Positions 41,732 through 49,679 of a DNA stretch of 64,000 nucleotides are shown in pieces. Below the pieces are notes generated by a model, which saw only the letters and a program-made list of their open reading frames with translations, searched no databases and was not told where the DNA came from. The position numbers were made by a program, and so were the translations under genes. This stretch comes from Rhodococcus spelaei. Its GTDB lineage: Bacteria > Actinomycetota > Actinomycetes > Mycobacteriales > Mycobacteriaceae. Each line of letters begins with the position of its first letter. The stretch's first letter is position 1. The DNA lies in contig NZ_VIGH01000004.1 of assembly GCF_006704125.1 (NCBI RefSeq), forward strand, positions 248,001-312,000, in the 5' to 3' direction.

Positions 41732-43003
41732 TCAGCGTGCCGCGTGCCGTCCGGCCGGGCGCGCAGCGGGGACCTTCGCGCCCGCCCCCATCGGCCGGGC
41801 CAGCATCACCGCGATGGCGGTGGTCAGCGGCACCGACAGCGCGAGTGCGATGCCTCCGACCGACGACCGGACGATCTCGATGGCGACCGCGTCGCCGGTG
41901 AGCACGTCGGTGATCGACCGCCCGGCGACCGAGAACAACAACAGCAGCGGCAGCGCGCCGCCGGCGTAGGCGAGCACCAAGGTGTAGACGGTGCTGGCGA
42001 TGTGGTCGCGGCCCACTCGCATCGCCGCGCCGAAGACCTCACGCCGGTTCGCACCCGGATCCAGGTGCGCCAGCTCGAACGCCGACGAGGCCTGGGTGAT
42101 GGTGACGTCGTTGAGCACGCCGAGCGAGCCGATGATGAACCCGGCGAGCAGCAGGCCGGTGATGCTCACGTGCCCGATGTAGGTCTGCACGTTGGTGTTC
42201 TGTTCCTCGGACAGTCCGGTCAGGTGCGTCATCTCGATCGCCACCCACGACAGCACCGCGGCCAGCGCCATCGAGGCCAGCGTCCCGAGCAGCGCCGAAC
42301 TGGTCCGCAGGCTCACCCCGTGCGCCAGGTACAGCACCGCGTAGAGGATCACCGCACCGCCGACCAGTGCGACGGGGATGGCGGGCTTGCCGTCGAGCAG
42401 GGCCGGCAGCATGAACCCGACCAGCACGCCGAACGCGACGAACAGTCCGAGCAGGGCCCGCAGGCCGCGCCAGCGCGCGACGACGATCACCACCACGACG
42501 AACGCTGCGACGATCAGCAGCAGCGGCAGCCCTCGGGAGTAGTCCTCGAAGGAGTACGAGGTGGCGCCGGACTGGTCGGTCTGCCGCACGAGCCGGATGT
42601 TCTCGCCGACCCGGAGGTCGGGCTGGCCGGGGCCGGGGCCGATCTCGAGCAGCGTGCGGGTGCCCTCGTTGGGGCCGGACCGGATGTCGACGAGGCTGCG
42701 CTGGCACTGGTAGGAGGCATCGGAGGGGGCCTGCGGTGCGCCGGTGAACGCGCGGCCCGCCGACGGACTGCCGCACGGTCCGAGGTCCTGCGAGGTGACG
42801 GTCCCGGCCTCGGTGACGACGGCGCCGCCGCCCGCGGTCTGGAACGGCAGGGGGATCTCGACGCTGTGCTTGCTCGGCCACAGGATCACCGCACCGACGA
42901 GGACCGCGATACCGATCGCGGCGAGCAGCCCGACGACCACCTTGGCCGCGACGGGGCCGACGGGGACGGGACCGGTGTGGCCGTGACCGTGGCCGTGACT
43001 CAT
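41732..43003 (-). CDS. YibE/F-like membrane protein
   Basis: A 423-residue YibE/F family protein. It has a His-rich N-terminus (MSHGHGHGHTG), one TM, an extracellular domain of about 110 residues with paired cysteines (GPCGSPS, YQCQRS), and then about 7 TM helices. The conserved segment is HVSITGLLLAGFIIGSLGVL followed by NDVTITQASSAFELAHLDP. The function of the family is not established; transport has been suggested. It is convergent with the Hsp70-like gene, with 22 bp between stops. Confidence 0.93.
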   Translation of the reverse strand: MSHGHGHGHTGPVPVGPVAAKVVVGLLAAIGIAVLVGAVILWPSKHSVEIPLPFQTAGGGAVVTEAGTVTSQDLGPCGSPSAGRAFTGAPQAPSDASYQCQRSLVDIRSGPNEGTRTLLEIGPGPGQPDLRVGENIRLVRQTDQSGATSYSFEDYSRGLPLLLIVAAFVVVVIVVARWRGLRALLGLFVAFGVLVGFMLPALLDGKPAIPVALVGGAVILYAVLYLAHGVSLRTSSALLGTLASMALAAVLSWVAIEMTHLTGLSEEQNTNVQTYIGHVSITGLLLAGFIIGSLGVLNDVTITQASSAFELAHLDPGANRREVFGAAMRVGRDHIASTVYTLVLAYAGGALPLLLLFSVAGRSITDVLTGDAVAIEIVRSSVGGIALALSVPLTTAIAVMLARPMGAGAKVPAARPAGRHAAR

Positions 43004-43113
43004 CGAGCCTGACTCCGCATGCGGTCAGGGTACCGGCGGTCGCTGTGTGGGCAGACCGACGGCTGTCGCGGCAAGCCCGCGCGCCGTCGCTGAATCAGCG
43101 CCTTTGTGTGGCT

Positions 43114-43125
43114 TTTTTGTCGCTT
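43114..43125. promoter_or_regulatory. Shared 12-bp motif, copy near the ImmA/IrrE operon
   Basis: TTTTTGTCGCTT stands in an unusually T-rich patch (TTTGTGTGGC just before it) about 330 bp upstream of the ImmA/IrrE gene. The identical 12 bases lie at 47739-47750 in front of the XRE operon, again next to a TTTGTGGC segment. It may be the operator for the XRE proteins. Confidence 0.4.
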
Positions 43126-43252
43126 CGTGTGATTCAATATCGCCGGCGTGCAACGGCGGTCGCCGATCGGGGGAGCGGCGGCCGGGGGCCGCATCTGGGT
43201 GGGGGAGACCCGGGTGCGCGAGTCGTCAGCGTCGAACCGGGGAAGTTTGCAG

Positions 43253-43325
43253 CGGTGGCGGGGAACAGGGGGGTGTATCCCCGCCACCGACCCAATTGCC
43301 CACAGGGGGGGGAGGGGCAATCGGG
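43253..43325. repeat. Two successive hairpins in the gene-free stretch 43004-43456
   Basis: CGGTGGCGGGG (43253-43263) and CCCCGCCACCG (43279-43289) are perfect complements around 15 bases. CCCAATTGCCC (43291-43301) and GGGCAATCGGG (43315-43325) pair with one mismatch. They start one base apart. No gene is visible in this 453-bp stretch. It could be a structured leader or small RNA for the ImmA/IrrE operon. Confidence 0.5.
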
Positions 43326-43456
43326 CTTGCTGGACACCCGAGGTGTCGGTGACGAATCTACATTGCCCCGCCCTGTTTGTCCGCACACCGGGGTGCCCGA
43401 CGGCCCCGCGGTATTCCCATCCGAAACCGTGGAAACCGGTTGGTTAGGCTCCCCCG

Positions 43457-43981
43457 ATGGCCGGATCACTGGAACTCGCGCGCAAACGGGTCGACGCATT
43501 CATGGCGGCGTTGCCGATCGAGCGACCCTGGTCCTTCGACGATTTCATCGGCTGGATGGAGGCCGAGCGCGGGCGTCCGATTCGGCTGGAGCCGGTCAAT
43601 GCAGCGGTGATCAGCGGCGCCCCCTGCGGACTCTGGATCGGCCGCGAGGACGACGACGTCGTGATGTACGCCGCGGGCGCGTCGGCGTACCTGCGCCGCC
43701 ACATCGTCTATCACGAACTGGCTCACATTCTGCGCGGCGATTCCGGGCTGGGGGTCGACCTCGCCGCCCTCCAGGCGCTGGCACCTGACGTGCGGCCGGA
43801 GACAGTGCGGTCGCTGCTGGGCCGATCCGGATACGACGACGAGGTGGAGCAGGAGGCCGAACTCCTGGCAACCCGGCTCTTCCTCGCGGATTCGGGCGCG
43901 GTGAGCGAACGTTCCGGCGTGGGTGCCAAGCAGTCGGTCCGGGTGTCGCGGCTGACCAACGTTGTCTGGAGTCGGACCTGA
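43457..43981 (+). CDS. ImmA/IrrE-family metallopeptidase-like protein
   Basis: A 174-residue protein with the zinc-protease motif H-E-L-A-H (His86-Glu87-x-x-His90, in RHIVYHELAHILR) and a downstream Glu-rich helix DDEVEQEAELLATRLF that should give the third ligand. ImmA and IrrE cleave XRE-type repressors. Two XRE regulators are encoded at the other end of this cassette and are plausible targets. ATG 43457 has no Shine-Dalgarno site but a TAGGCT -10 at 43445-43450, so it may be leaderless. The next gene begins nine bases after its stop. Confidence 0.9.
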   Translation: MAGSLELARKRVDAFMAALPIERPWSFDDFIGWMEAERGRPIRLEPVNAAVISGAPCGLWIGREDDDVVMYAAGASAYLRRHIVYHELAHILRGDSGLGVDLAALQALAPDVRPETVRSLLGRSGYDDEVEQEAELLATRLFLADSGAVSERSGVGAKQSVRVSRLTNVVWSRT

Positions 43982-43989
43982 CCTCCACC

Positions 43990-45183
43990 ATGCCCGCGGT
44001 CGTCATGTGGCCGCTGCTGATCGGCATCTGGGTGATCACGGTGATCCGGCTGATCGTCATGCGGACCGGACCGGCTCAGCGCCGAATCAACATGATCCTG
44101 GTGTTCTGGGCCGCCGTCGCGACCTTGCGCGCGCCCGAGGTGCAGTCGGCGTTGGAGTCGCACCTCACCGACATCGCCGTGATCCGGCCGTTGACGCACC
44201 TGTTCGCGATGCTCGCGGGCGCCGCCATCCTCGGACTCGCCGCGGCGATCACCATGGGACCCGCCGAACCGTCGTGGCGTCAGCCGCTGGTGTACGCGGT
44301 CACCCTTCCGATGGGACTCTCGCTGCTGTTCCTGAGCGGTGAGTCGAGGGCGTCAGGGCTCACCATCGAGGAGGCCGGCGGCTGGCAGTGCGCGGCGTAC
44401 TTCGTCGTGTACGCCATCCCGATGGTGATCGCCGTGACCGTCGTCCTCGGGCTGTGCGTGGAGGTCCTGCGGTCCGCGCCGGCTCGCCGCGAGGGCGTGG
44501 CGATGGTGATCCTCTGCATGATGTGCGTGCTGTCCCTGTTGGACAACATCAGCAGACCGGTCGCCGCGTTCTTCTCGGCCGCACACGTGGACAACGCGTT
44601 GACGAGGTGGCGGGCCGAGTCGAACGACGTGCTCTTCCTGCCGGAGGTGGCGCTCGTCGCGGTGGTCAGCGCGATTCCGGTCGTCACGATGTTGCTGCGC
44701 CGCCGGGAACTGCGCCAGCTCGCCCCGATGTGGTCGACCCTGACTGAGACGGTGCCGCAGGTCGTGTTGCCCGCCTCCGGATTCGAGGAGCGACTACACC
44801 GGACCGTGGTGGAGATCTGGGACGCGACGATGATGCTGGAGCCGTACGAATCGGCTGCCGAGGACACGTCGTTGGAGCGCGAACTGGACCGCCGCGGGAT
44901 CGTCGGCGACAAGCGGATCGCGGTCCGACGATCAGTACAGTTGCTGCGAGCCTGCGAGCGGAAGCGGACCGGCCGTCACCCGCTGGATGCGGCGCACGGC
45001 CGGAGTGTGGACCTCGGAAACGAAGACCCGGCGAGCGAGAAGCGGGTCCTGCTGGGCCTCGCACGCAGCTGGAAGTTGGCCGCCACCATCGCTTTCCAGG
45101 ATCAGACCGACACCGAGTTCGACGCCCGAGAAAGGAGCGAGGTCCGGGCCACCCCACTGGTGACTCACGACCCACGCAACTGA
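43990..45183 (+). CDS. MAB_1171c-type (DUF6545) membrane protein
   Basis: A 397-residue protein with about seven TM helices in the first 240 residues (WPLLIGIWVITVIRLIVM to VALVAVVSAIPVVTMLL) and a cytoplasmic domain, LRQLAPMWSTLTETVPQVVL, then LHRTVVEIWDATMMLEPYES. This matches the MAB_1171c family of putative transporters, which typically accompany XRE regulators and ImmA/IrrE-type proteins in actinomycetes. Function is unproven; a membrane sensor is as likely as a transporter. The stop overlaps the P450 ATG (TGATG), so they are coupled. Confidence 0.85.
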   Translation: MPAVVMWPLLIGIWVITVIRLIVMRTGPAQRRINMILVFWAAVATLRAPEVQSALESHLTDIAVIRPLTHLFAMLAGAAILGLAAAITMGPAEPSWRQPLVYAVTLPMGLSLLFLSGESRASGLTIEEAGGWQCAAYFVVYAIPMVIAVTVVLGLCVEVLRSAPARREGVAMVILCMMCVLSLLDNISRPVAAFFSAAHVDNALTRWRAESNDVLFLPEVALVAVVSAIPVVTMLLRRRELRQLAPMWSTLTETVPQVVLPASGFEERLHRTVVEIWDATMMLEPYESAAEDTSLERELDRRGIVGDKRIAVRRSVQLLRACERKRTGRHPLDAAHGRSVDLGNEDPASEKRVLLGLARSWKLAATIAFQDQTDTEFDARERSEVRATPLVTHDPRN

Positions 45184-46571
45184 TGGAGACACGACCGATA
45201 CCGCATCCCCCGCGCCGCGTCCCCGTCCTGGGCGACATCCTCGGGATGGACCGCAGCGCGCCCAGTCAGCGGACGCTGTGGCAGCACCGGCAACTCGGCC
45301 CGATCTACCAGCGGGTGATCGTCGGTACCAAACTCACCTTCGTGACCGGTTCGGAGCTGGTCGAGGAGATCAACGACGAGAAGCGTTTCCGCAAGCACGT
45401 CGGCAGGCCGTTGGCGAACCTGCGCACCATCGTGGACGACGGGTTGTTCACCGCGTTCCACAACGAGCCGAACTGGTCGAAGGCGCACAACATCCTGATG
45501 CCGGGCTTCACCCGGGACGCGATGCGCGGGTACCACCGGACGATGCTGGAGACCACGCGCGAGCTGATCGTCCGCTGGGACGAGCACGCCACGGCGGAGT
45601 TCGTCGACGTGCCGGCGGAGATGAGCAAGCTGACCCTGGAGATGATCGGCCGGGCCGGATTCGGGTACAGCTTCGACTCGTTCCGCAGTGACGCTGCGGA
45701 GGATCCGTTCGTCGCGGCGATGCTGCGTGCCCTGCGGCACGCCGAGCAGGCGGCGATCCCGATCCCGTTCCGGGGCCTGTTCGCCGGCAAGGCGGAGCGG
45801 CAGAACGAGGCCGACATCGCCTACATCACGGGCGTCGTGGACCGGGTGATCGCCGAGCGGCGGGCCGACCCCGACGACACCCACCACGACCTGCTCGAGC
45901 TGATGCTGCATTCGAGCGACCCCGATTCGGGGGAGTGCCTGGACGAGGTGAACATCCGCAACCAGGTGCTGACCTTCCTCGTCGCGGGCCACGAGACGTC
46001 GGCCAACGCGCTGGCGTTCGCGCTGTACTTCCTGGCCCGGAACCCGGAGATCGCGGCGAAGGCGCGGGCGGAGGTGGAATCGCTCTGGCCGGGCCAGGAC
46101 GAGCCCGACGTCACCTTCGAGCAGGTCGCGAAGCTGCGCTACGTCCGGCGAGTGGTGGACGAGACGCTGCGGCTGTGGCCGACCGCCCCCGGGTACTTCC
46201 GGGAGGCCGTCGCCGACACCACGATCGGTGACGGGTACGAGTTCAAGGAGGACGACTGGGCCTTCGTGCTGGTGCTCGGGCTGCACCGCGACCCGGTCTG
46301 GGGCCCGGACGTGGAGACCTTCGACCCGGACCGCTTCCTGCCCGAGCACGTGCGGGCCCGACCCGGTCACGTCTACAAGCCGTTCGGGACCGGCCTGCGG
46401 GCGTGCATCGGCCGTCAGTTCGCGCTGCACGAGATGGTGCTGGCGTTGGCGCTGCTGGTGCACCGCTACGACTTCGAGCCGGAACCCGGATACGAGCTCC
46501 GGGTCAAGGAGCAGCTCACGCTGAAACCGGACGAGTTCCGGCTGCGGGTGAAGCGCCCTGTCAGTCCGTGA
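45183..46571 (+). CDS. Cytochrome P450, CYP102-like heme domain without reductase
   Basis: A 462-residue P450. The I-helix motif is VAGHETSANAL (about residue 268), E-x-x-R is in VVDETLRLWPTAP, and the heme loop FGTGLRACIGR has the axial Cys408. The sequence around KHVGRPLANLRTIVDDGLFT and the overall pattern follow the heme half of CYP102 (P450 BM3) fatty-acid hydroxylases. Those are normally fused to a CPR reductase; none is present here, so it needs a separate redox partner. Fatty-acid or lipid hydroxylation is the likely reaction. It is the last gene of the ImmA - MAB_1171c - P450 operon, convergent with the XRE genes by an 11-bp overlap. Confidence 0.95.
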   Translation: METRPIPHPPRRVPVLGDILGMDRSAPSQRTLWQHRQLGPIYQRVIVGTKLTFVTGSELVEEINDEKRFRKHVGRPLANLRTIVDDGLFTAFHNEPNWSKAHNILMPGFTRDAMRGYHRTMLETTRELIVRWDEHATAEFVDVPAEMSKLTLEMIGRAGFGYSFDSFRSDAAEDPFVAAMLRALRHAEQAAIPIPFRGLFAGKAERQNEADIAYITGVVDRVIAERRADPDDTHHDLLELMLHSSDPDSGECLDEVNIRNQVLTFLVAGHETSANALAFALYFLARNPEIAAKARAEVESLWPGQDEPDVTFEQVAKLRYVRRVVDETLRLWPTAPGYFREAVADTTIGDGYEFKEDDWAFVLVLGLHRDPVWGPDVETFDPDRFLPEHVRARPGHVYKPFGTGLRACIGRQFALHEMVLALALLVHRYDFEPEPGYELRVKEQLTLKPDEFRLRVKRPVSP

Positions 46572-47013
46572 CCTCCCCCGTCGCCCCGCTCGGCCCGCCG
46601 AGCCGGGCGAGCAGCCCGATCAGCTCCTCCATCGCCTGACGGGGCAGGGCGCCGCCGGACTGGTCGGGCTCGGTCAGCGACCGCATCGACAGGCTCTTGA
46701 CTCCCGCATCCCGCGCCATGATGCAGAGCCGGACCTGCGTGTCGACGTACCCGTAGTCGTTGCCGGACAGGTACACGCGCGAGACCTCGAAGTGGTCGGC
46801 GACCGCGTCGAGGACGTCGACGGACGGATCGGCGAGGCTGCCGTCCCGGATGGACCCGACGACATCGGCCGCGATCGGGTGTCGGAGCCGGCGGCCGAGC
46901 GCGAGGGCGACCTCCTCGTTCGACTGCTCGGGGGCGCCGCGCCGGTGCCCCCATTCGAAGAGCCGGTTGACCCGGGTGGCCAGGGGTATCGAGGGCTCGT
47001 CCGGTCGGGTCAT
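46561..47013 (-). CDS. XRE-type helix-turn-helix regulator (EspR-like)
   Basis: A 150-residue protein with an extended helix-turn-helix, SNEEVALALGRRLRHPIAAD, VVGSIRDGSLADPSVDVLDA, VADHFEVSRVYLSGND. This matches regulators usually found with MAB_1171c-type proteins. A C-terminal helical region follows, probably for dimerisation. Its ATG overlaps the stop of the larger XRE gene upstream as ATGA. It could be a substrate or partner of the ImmA-like protein in the facing operon. Confidence 0.85.
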   Translation of the reverse strand: MTRPDEPSIPLATRVNRLFEWGHRRGAPEQSNEEVALALGRRLRHPIAADVVGSIRDGSLADPSVDVLDAVADHFEVSRVYLSGNDYGYVDTQVRLCIMARDAGVKSLSMRSLTEPDQSGGALPRQAMEELIGLLARLGGPSGATGEVTD

Positions 47014-47690
47014 GCGTCTGCTCCTCGTCGTGCCTGCCACCGGCGGCGGAACCGGGACTCGGTGTCGGCGTCCACATCGATCGGCCGCCCTGCCAGCCAT
47101 CTCCGGTAGAGCCGTTCCTGGTTCTCGGTCGGGTCGTCGCCCGCCGGTTCGTCGAGATGGTGGCCGAAGGCGAACTCGATCAGCGCGGGCACCGGCACGC
47201 CGGGGCCGGCGTTGGTCTCGAGCAGGCCGGTGACGTAGACACCGGTGATCCGCGAGACCGCCTCGTTGAGCGCATCGGTCGCCTTGTCGAACTCCTGCTG
47301 GGTGACCTCGGGCCAGCGGTCGCGAAACGAGTTGAGCATCGCGTGCGGTGTCATCAGCTCGACGATCATCTCGAGGGGCACCGCGACGGAGTCGGGACCG
47401 AACTCGGTGGCGCGCGGAGGGCCGGAGGAGATCGGGTTGTCGGCGGCCTCCAGCGGCTCGGGATGACCGCCCAGCAGGGTGCGCGCGGCGCTGCCGGCGG
47501 CCCAGTTCAGCCCGGTGTCGATACGGCGGAGCGTTCGCTGGCTGGGCTCGGGACCGGTGCCGTTCTCGGCCCGTGTCTGTGCGGCATCGGACGGTCCGCC
47601 GGCGGCCCGGACCTCGTCCTGGGTCAGATTCAGGGTGCGGCGTCGTTCGATCACGAACCTGCCGAAGCGCGCCCTGTTGTCGGAGACCAT
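47010..47690 (-). CDS. XRE-family helix-turn-helix regulator
   Basis: A 226-residue regulator. The N-terminal helix-turn-helix RFGRFVIERRRTLNLTQDEV, RAAGGPSDAAQTRAENG, PEPSQRTLRRIDTGLNW is a clear HTH_31/XRE domain. A C-terminal domain of unknown fold (MIVELMTPHAMLNSFRDRWP, VYVTGLLETNAGPG) follows. It is first in a two-gene operon with the smaller XRE gene. Its upstream region contains the 12-bp motif shared with the ImmA operon. Confidence 0.85.
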   Translation of the reverse strand: MVSDNRARFGRFVIERRRTLNLTQDEVRAAGGPSDAAQTRAENGTGPEPSQRTLRRIDTGLNWAAGSAARTLLGGHPEPLEAADNPISSGPPRATEFGPDSVAVPLEMIVELMTPHAMLNSFRDRWPEVTQQEFDKATDALNEAVSRITGVYVTGLLETNAGPGVPVPALIEFAFGHHLDEPAGDDPTENQERLYRRWLAGRPIDVDADTESRFRRRWQARRGADA

Positions 47691-47738
47691 GGGTCCACCC
47701 TATGTTGCCTGGATCACCCACCCAACGCGGTGGCCATG

Positions 47739-47750
47739 TTTTTGTCGCTT
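47739..47750. promoter_or_regulatory. Shared 12-bp motif, copy near the XRE operon
   Basis: TTTTTGTCGCTT, identical to 43114-43125, lies 48 bp before the XRE start and is followed by TTTGTGGCTTTT. This is a related half-site in reverse order to the first copy. Confidence 0.4.
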
Positions 47751-47778
47751 GTTTGTGGCTTTTCCTGGGTGTCGGGGT

Positions 47779-48438
47779 TCAGAACGTCTCGCGATGCACC
47801 GCATCGTCGAGCGGGCGACCGTCACGCCAGCCGAACCGCACCAGGTCGGGTGTCTGCTGGAACTGCGAGACCGGGCCGACGCACAGCCAGGCGATGGGGC
47901 GCACCGGCGCCGGCACACCGACGAGATCGGTGAGGAACTCCTCGTCGTAGAAGGACACCCAGCCCACGCCGATGCCCTCCGCGACCGCGGCCAACCAGAT
48001 GTTCTGGATCGCGAGCACCGCGGAGAACACGCCGGTGTCGTCGACGGTGTGCCTGCCGAGGATGTTCGCCCCGCCGCGGCTGGGGTCGTAGGTGACCACG
48101 ATGCCGGTGCCGGACTCGCAGATCCCCTCGATCTTGATCGGGTCGAACGTCTCGCGACGCTCCGGCGGCAGCGAGTCCGCGAAGTTCCGGCGGCAGTCGG
48201 CGACGTGGTCGGCGAACGTCTCGAGGGTGTCGGGGTTCTGCACGACGACGAAATCCCACGGCTGGGTGTTGCCGACGCTCGGCGCGTTGTGCCCCGCCTG
48301 CAAGATCCTGGTCAGCTGGGGTTCGGAGATCCGTTCCCCGGTGAATTCGGCGCGCACGTCGCGTCGCATCCGGATCGCGTCGTACACGGACATGGCCGAC
48401 CCGGACTGAGCGAAACTGCCGTTCACGTTGTTCTCCAC
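47779..48438 (-). CDS. bluB: 5,6-dimethylbenzimidazole synthase (BluB)
   Basis: A 219-residue flavin-destructase of the nitroreductase fold. The pattern VYDAIRMRRDVRAEF, APSVGNTQPWDFVVVQNP, and SVLAIQ-like helix FSAVLAIQNIWLAAVAEGIG, VGWVSFYD is typical of BluB rather than general nitroreductases. BluB converts FMNH2 and O2 to 5,6-dimethylbenzimidazole, the lower ligand of vitamin B12. GTG 48438 (VENNVNG) gives normal BluB length; ATG 48393 would give 204 residues. No other B12 gene is close. It faces away from the GH5-like gene. Confidence 0.85.
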   Translation of the reverse strand: MENNVNGSFAQSGSAMSVYDAIRMRRDVRAEFTGERISEPQLTRILQAGHNAPSVGNTQPWDFVVVQNPDTLETFADHVADCRRNFADSLPPERRETFDPIKIEGICESGTGIVVTYDPSRGGANILGRHTVDDTGVFSAVLAIQNIWLAAVAEGIGVGWVSFYDEEFLTDLVGVPAPVRPIAWLCVGPVSQFQQTPDLVRFGWRDGRPLDDAVHRETF

Positions 48439-48503
48439 CCCGCCGACGCTATCGGATGCACTCGCGGACGTTCGACCACCCCGAACCGCGGTAGCCTCCG
48501 AGG

Positions 48504-49643
48504 ATGATGTCCAGGGTGGCCGGTCGGCGCGGACTGCGCCGGATCCTCGCCATCGTCTCGATCGTCGCGGCATTGGGACTGGGAGGTGTCACGGTGGCCG
48601 GTGCGCAGTCGGGGGGACGGGTCGGGGTCGAGGGAACCTCGCTGCGGCTCGACGGAAAAGCCTGGTGGCCGGCGGGGTTCAACGCATACCAACTCGCGAC
48701 GAACTGGTCGGTGAACAAGGGCTGCGGCGCCGAGGTGAACCTCGACGAGTACTTCGCGGGCCTGCCGCCGCACTCGCTGACCCGCTTCAACGCGTTCGAG
48801 GCGCTGGCCACCGACAAGGTCACCGGGCGACGCGACTGGACCGCGGTCGACGCGGTGTTCCGGGCGGCGGAGCGGCACGGACAGCTGCTCGTCCCGGTGC
48901 TGACCGCGCAGGACGGGGCCTGCGAGAACGAGGTGTTCAAACAGCGGGACTGGTACGCCGACGGATGGCGCAGCGCCCCGCACGGCGCCGCAGCGTCCTT
49001 CGCCGAGTGGACCGAGTCCGCGGTGACCCGGTGGCGTGACTCCCCGGCGCTCGCCGCTTGGGAACTGGTCGGGGAACCGGAGACCAGCGTCTGCCACGGC
49101 GGGAACTGCGACCTGGCCTCGCGGACCTGCCCGCCCGACGCGGCGTCGGTGTTGCGGTCGTTCATGGACGAGGCGGGCGCGGTGGTGCGGCGGGCCGCGC
49201 CCGGCTCCCTGATCACGGCGGGGCTGACCGGTGGCGGCCAGTGCGGCACCGCCGGCGACGACTACCAGTACGTCGGAGCGTCGCCGAACGTCGACATCCT
49301 GCAGTACCACGACTACCACGCCGACGGAATCGCGTTGCCCGGCGACCGGTGGAACGGTCTGGCCGTGCGGATCCGGCAGGCGAACGAGATCGGCAAACCC
49401 CTGTTGGTGGCCGAGATCGGTCAGGCCGCCGGGCCGGGTGCGGCCACCGTCGAACGGCGGGCATTCGACATCGAGCGCAAGATTTCCGGGCAGCGCGCCG
49501 CGGGCACCGCCGGGGCGTTGCTGTGGTCCTTCGTGCCCGATCCCCGGCATCAGGACGCGACGTACGACATCGGCAAGGGCGACCCGCTGTTCGCGGTGAT
49601 GGCCCACTACAACGCCGTCGGCGGCCCCCCGGGACGAGACTGA
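48504..49643 (+). CDS. Secreted GH5-like glycoside hydrolase
   Basis: A 379-residue exported protein with a signal peptide (about residues 1-34, RRILAIVSIVAALGLGGVTV, AGA). The clan-A TIM barrel is WWPAGFNAYQLATNWS near strand 1, the acid/base Glu in AAWELVGEPETS (near residue 191) and the nucleophile Glu in PLLVAEIGQAAG (near 303). These match beta-mannanase/cellulase-type GH5 enzymes. Four or more cysteines suggest disulfides. It is convergent with the exopolysaccharide operon, so it may trim or release that polymer, as periplasmic BcsZ does for cellulose. Confidence 0.8.
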   Translation: MMSRVAGRRGLRRILAIVSIVAALGLGGVTVAGAQSGGRVGVEGTSLRLDGKAWWPAGFNAYQLATNWSVNKGCGAEVNLDEYFAGLPPHSLTRFNAFEALATDKVTGRRDWTAVDAVFRAAERHGQLLVPVLTAQDGACENEVFKQRDWYADGWRSAPHGAAASFAEWTESAVTRWRDSPALAAWELVGEPETSVCHGGNCDLASRTCPPDAASVLRSFMDEAGAVVRRAAPGSLITAGLTGGGQCGTAGDDYQYVGASPNVDILQYHDYHADGIALPGDRWNGLAVRIRQANEIGKPLLVAEIGQAAGPGAATVERRAFDIERKISGQRAAGTAGALLWSFVPDPRHQDATYDIGKGDPLFAVMAHYNAVGGPPGRD

Positions 49644-49679
49644 GCGGTCACTCCGGGCGGTCAGCCGCGGACGCCGGAG

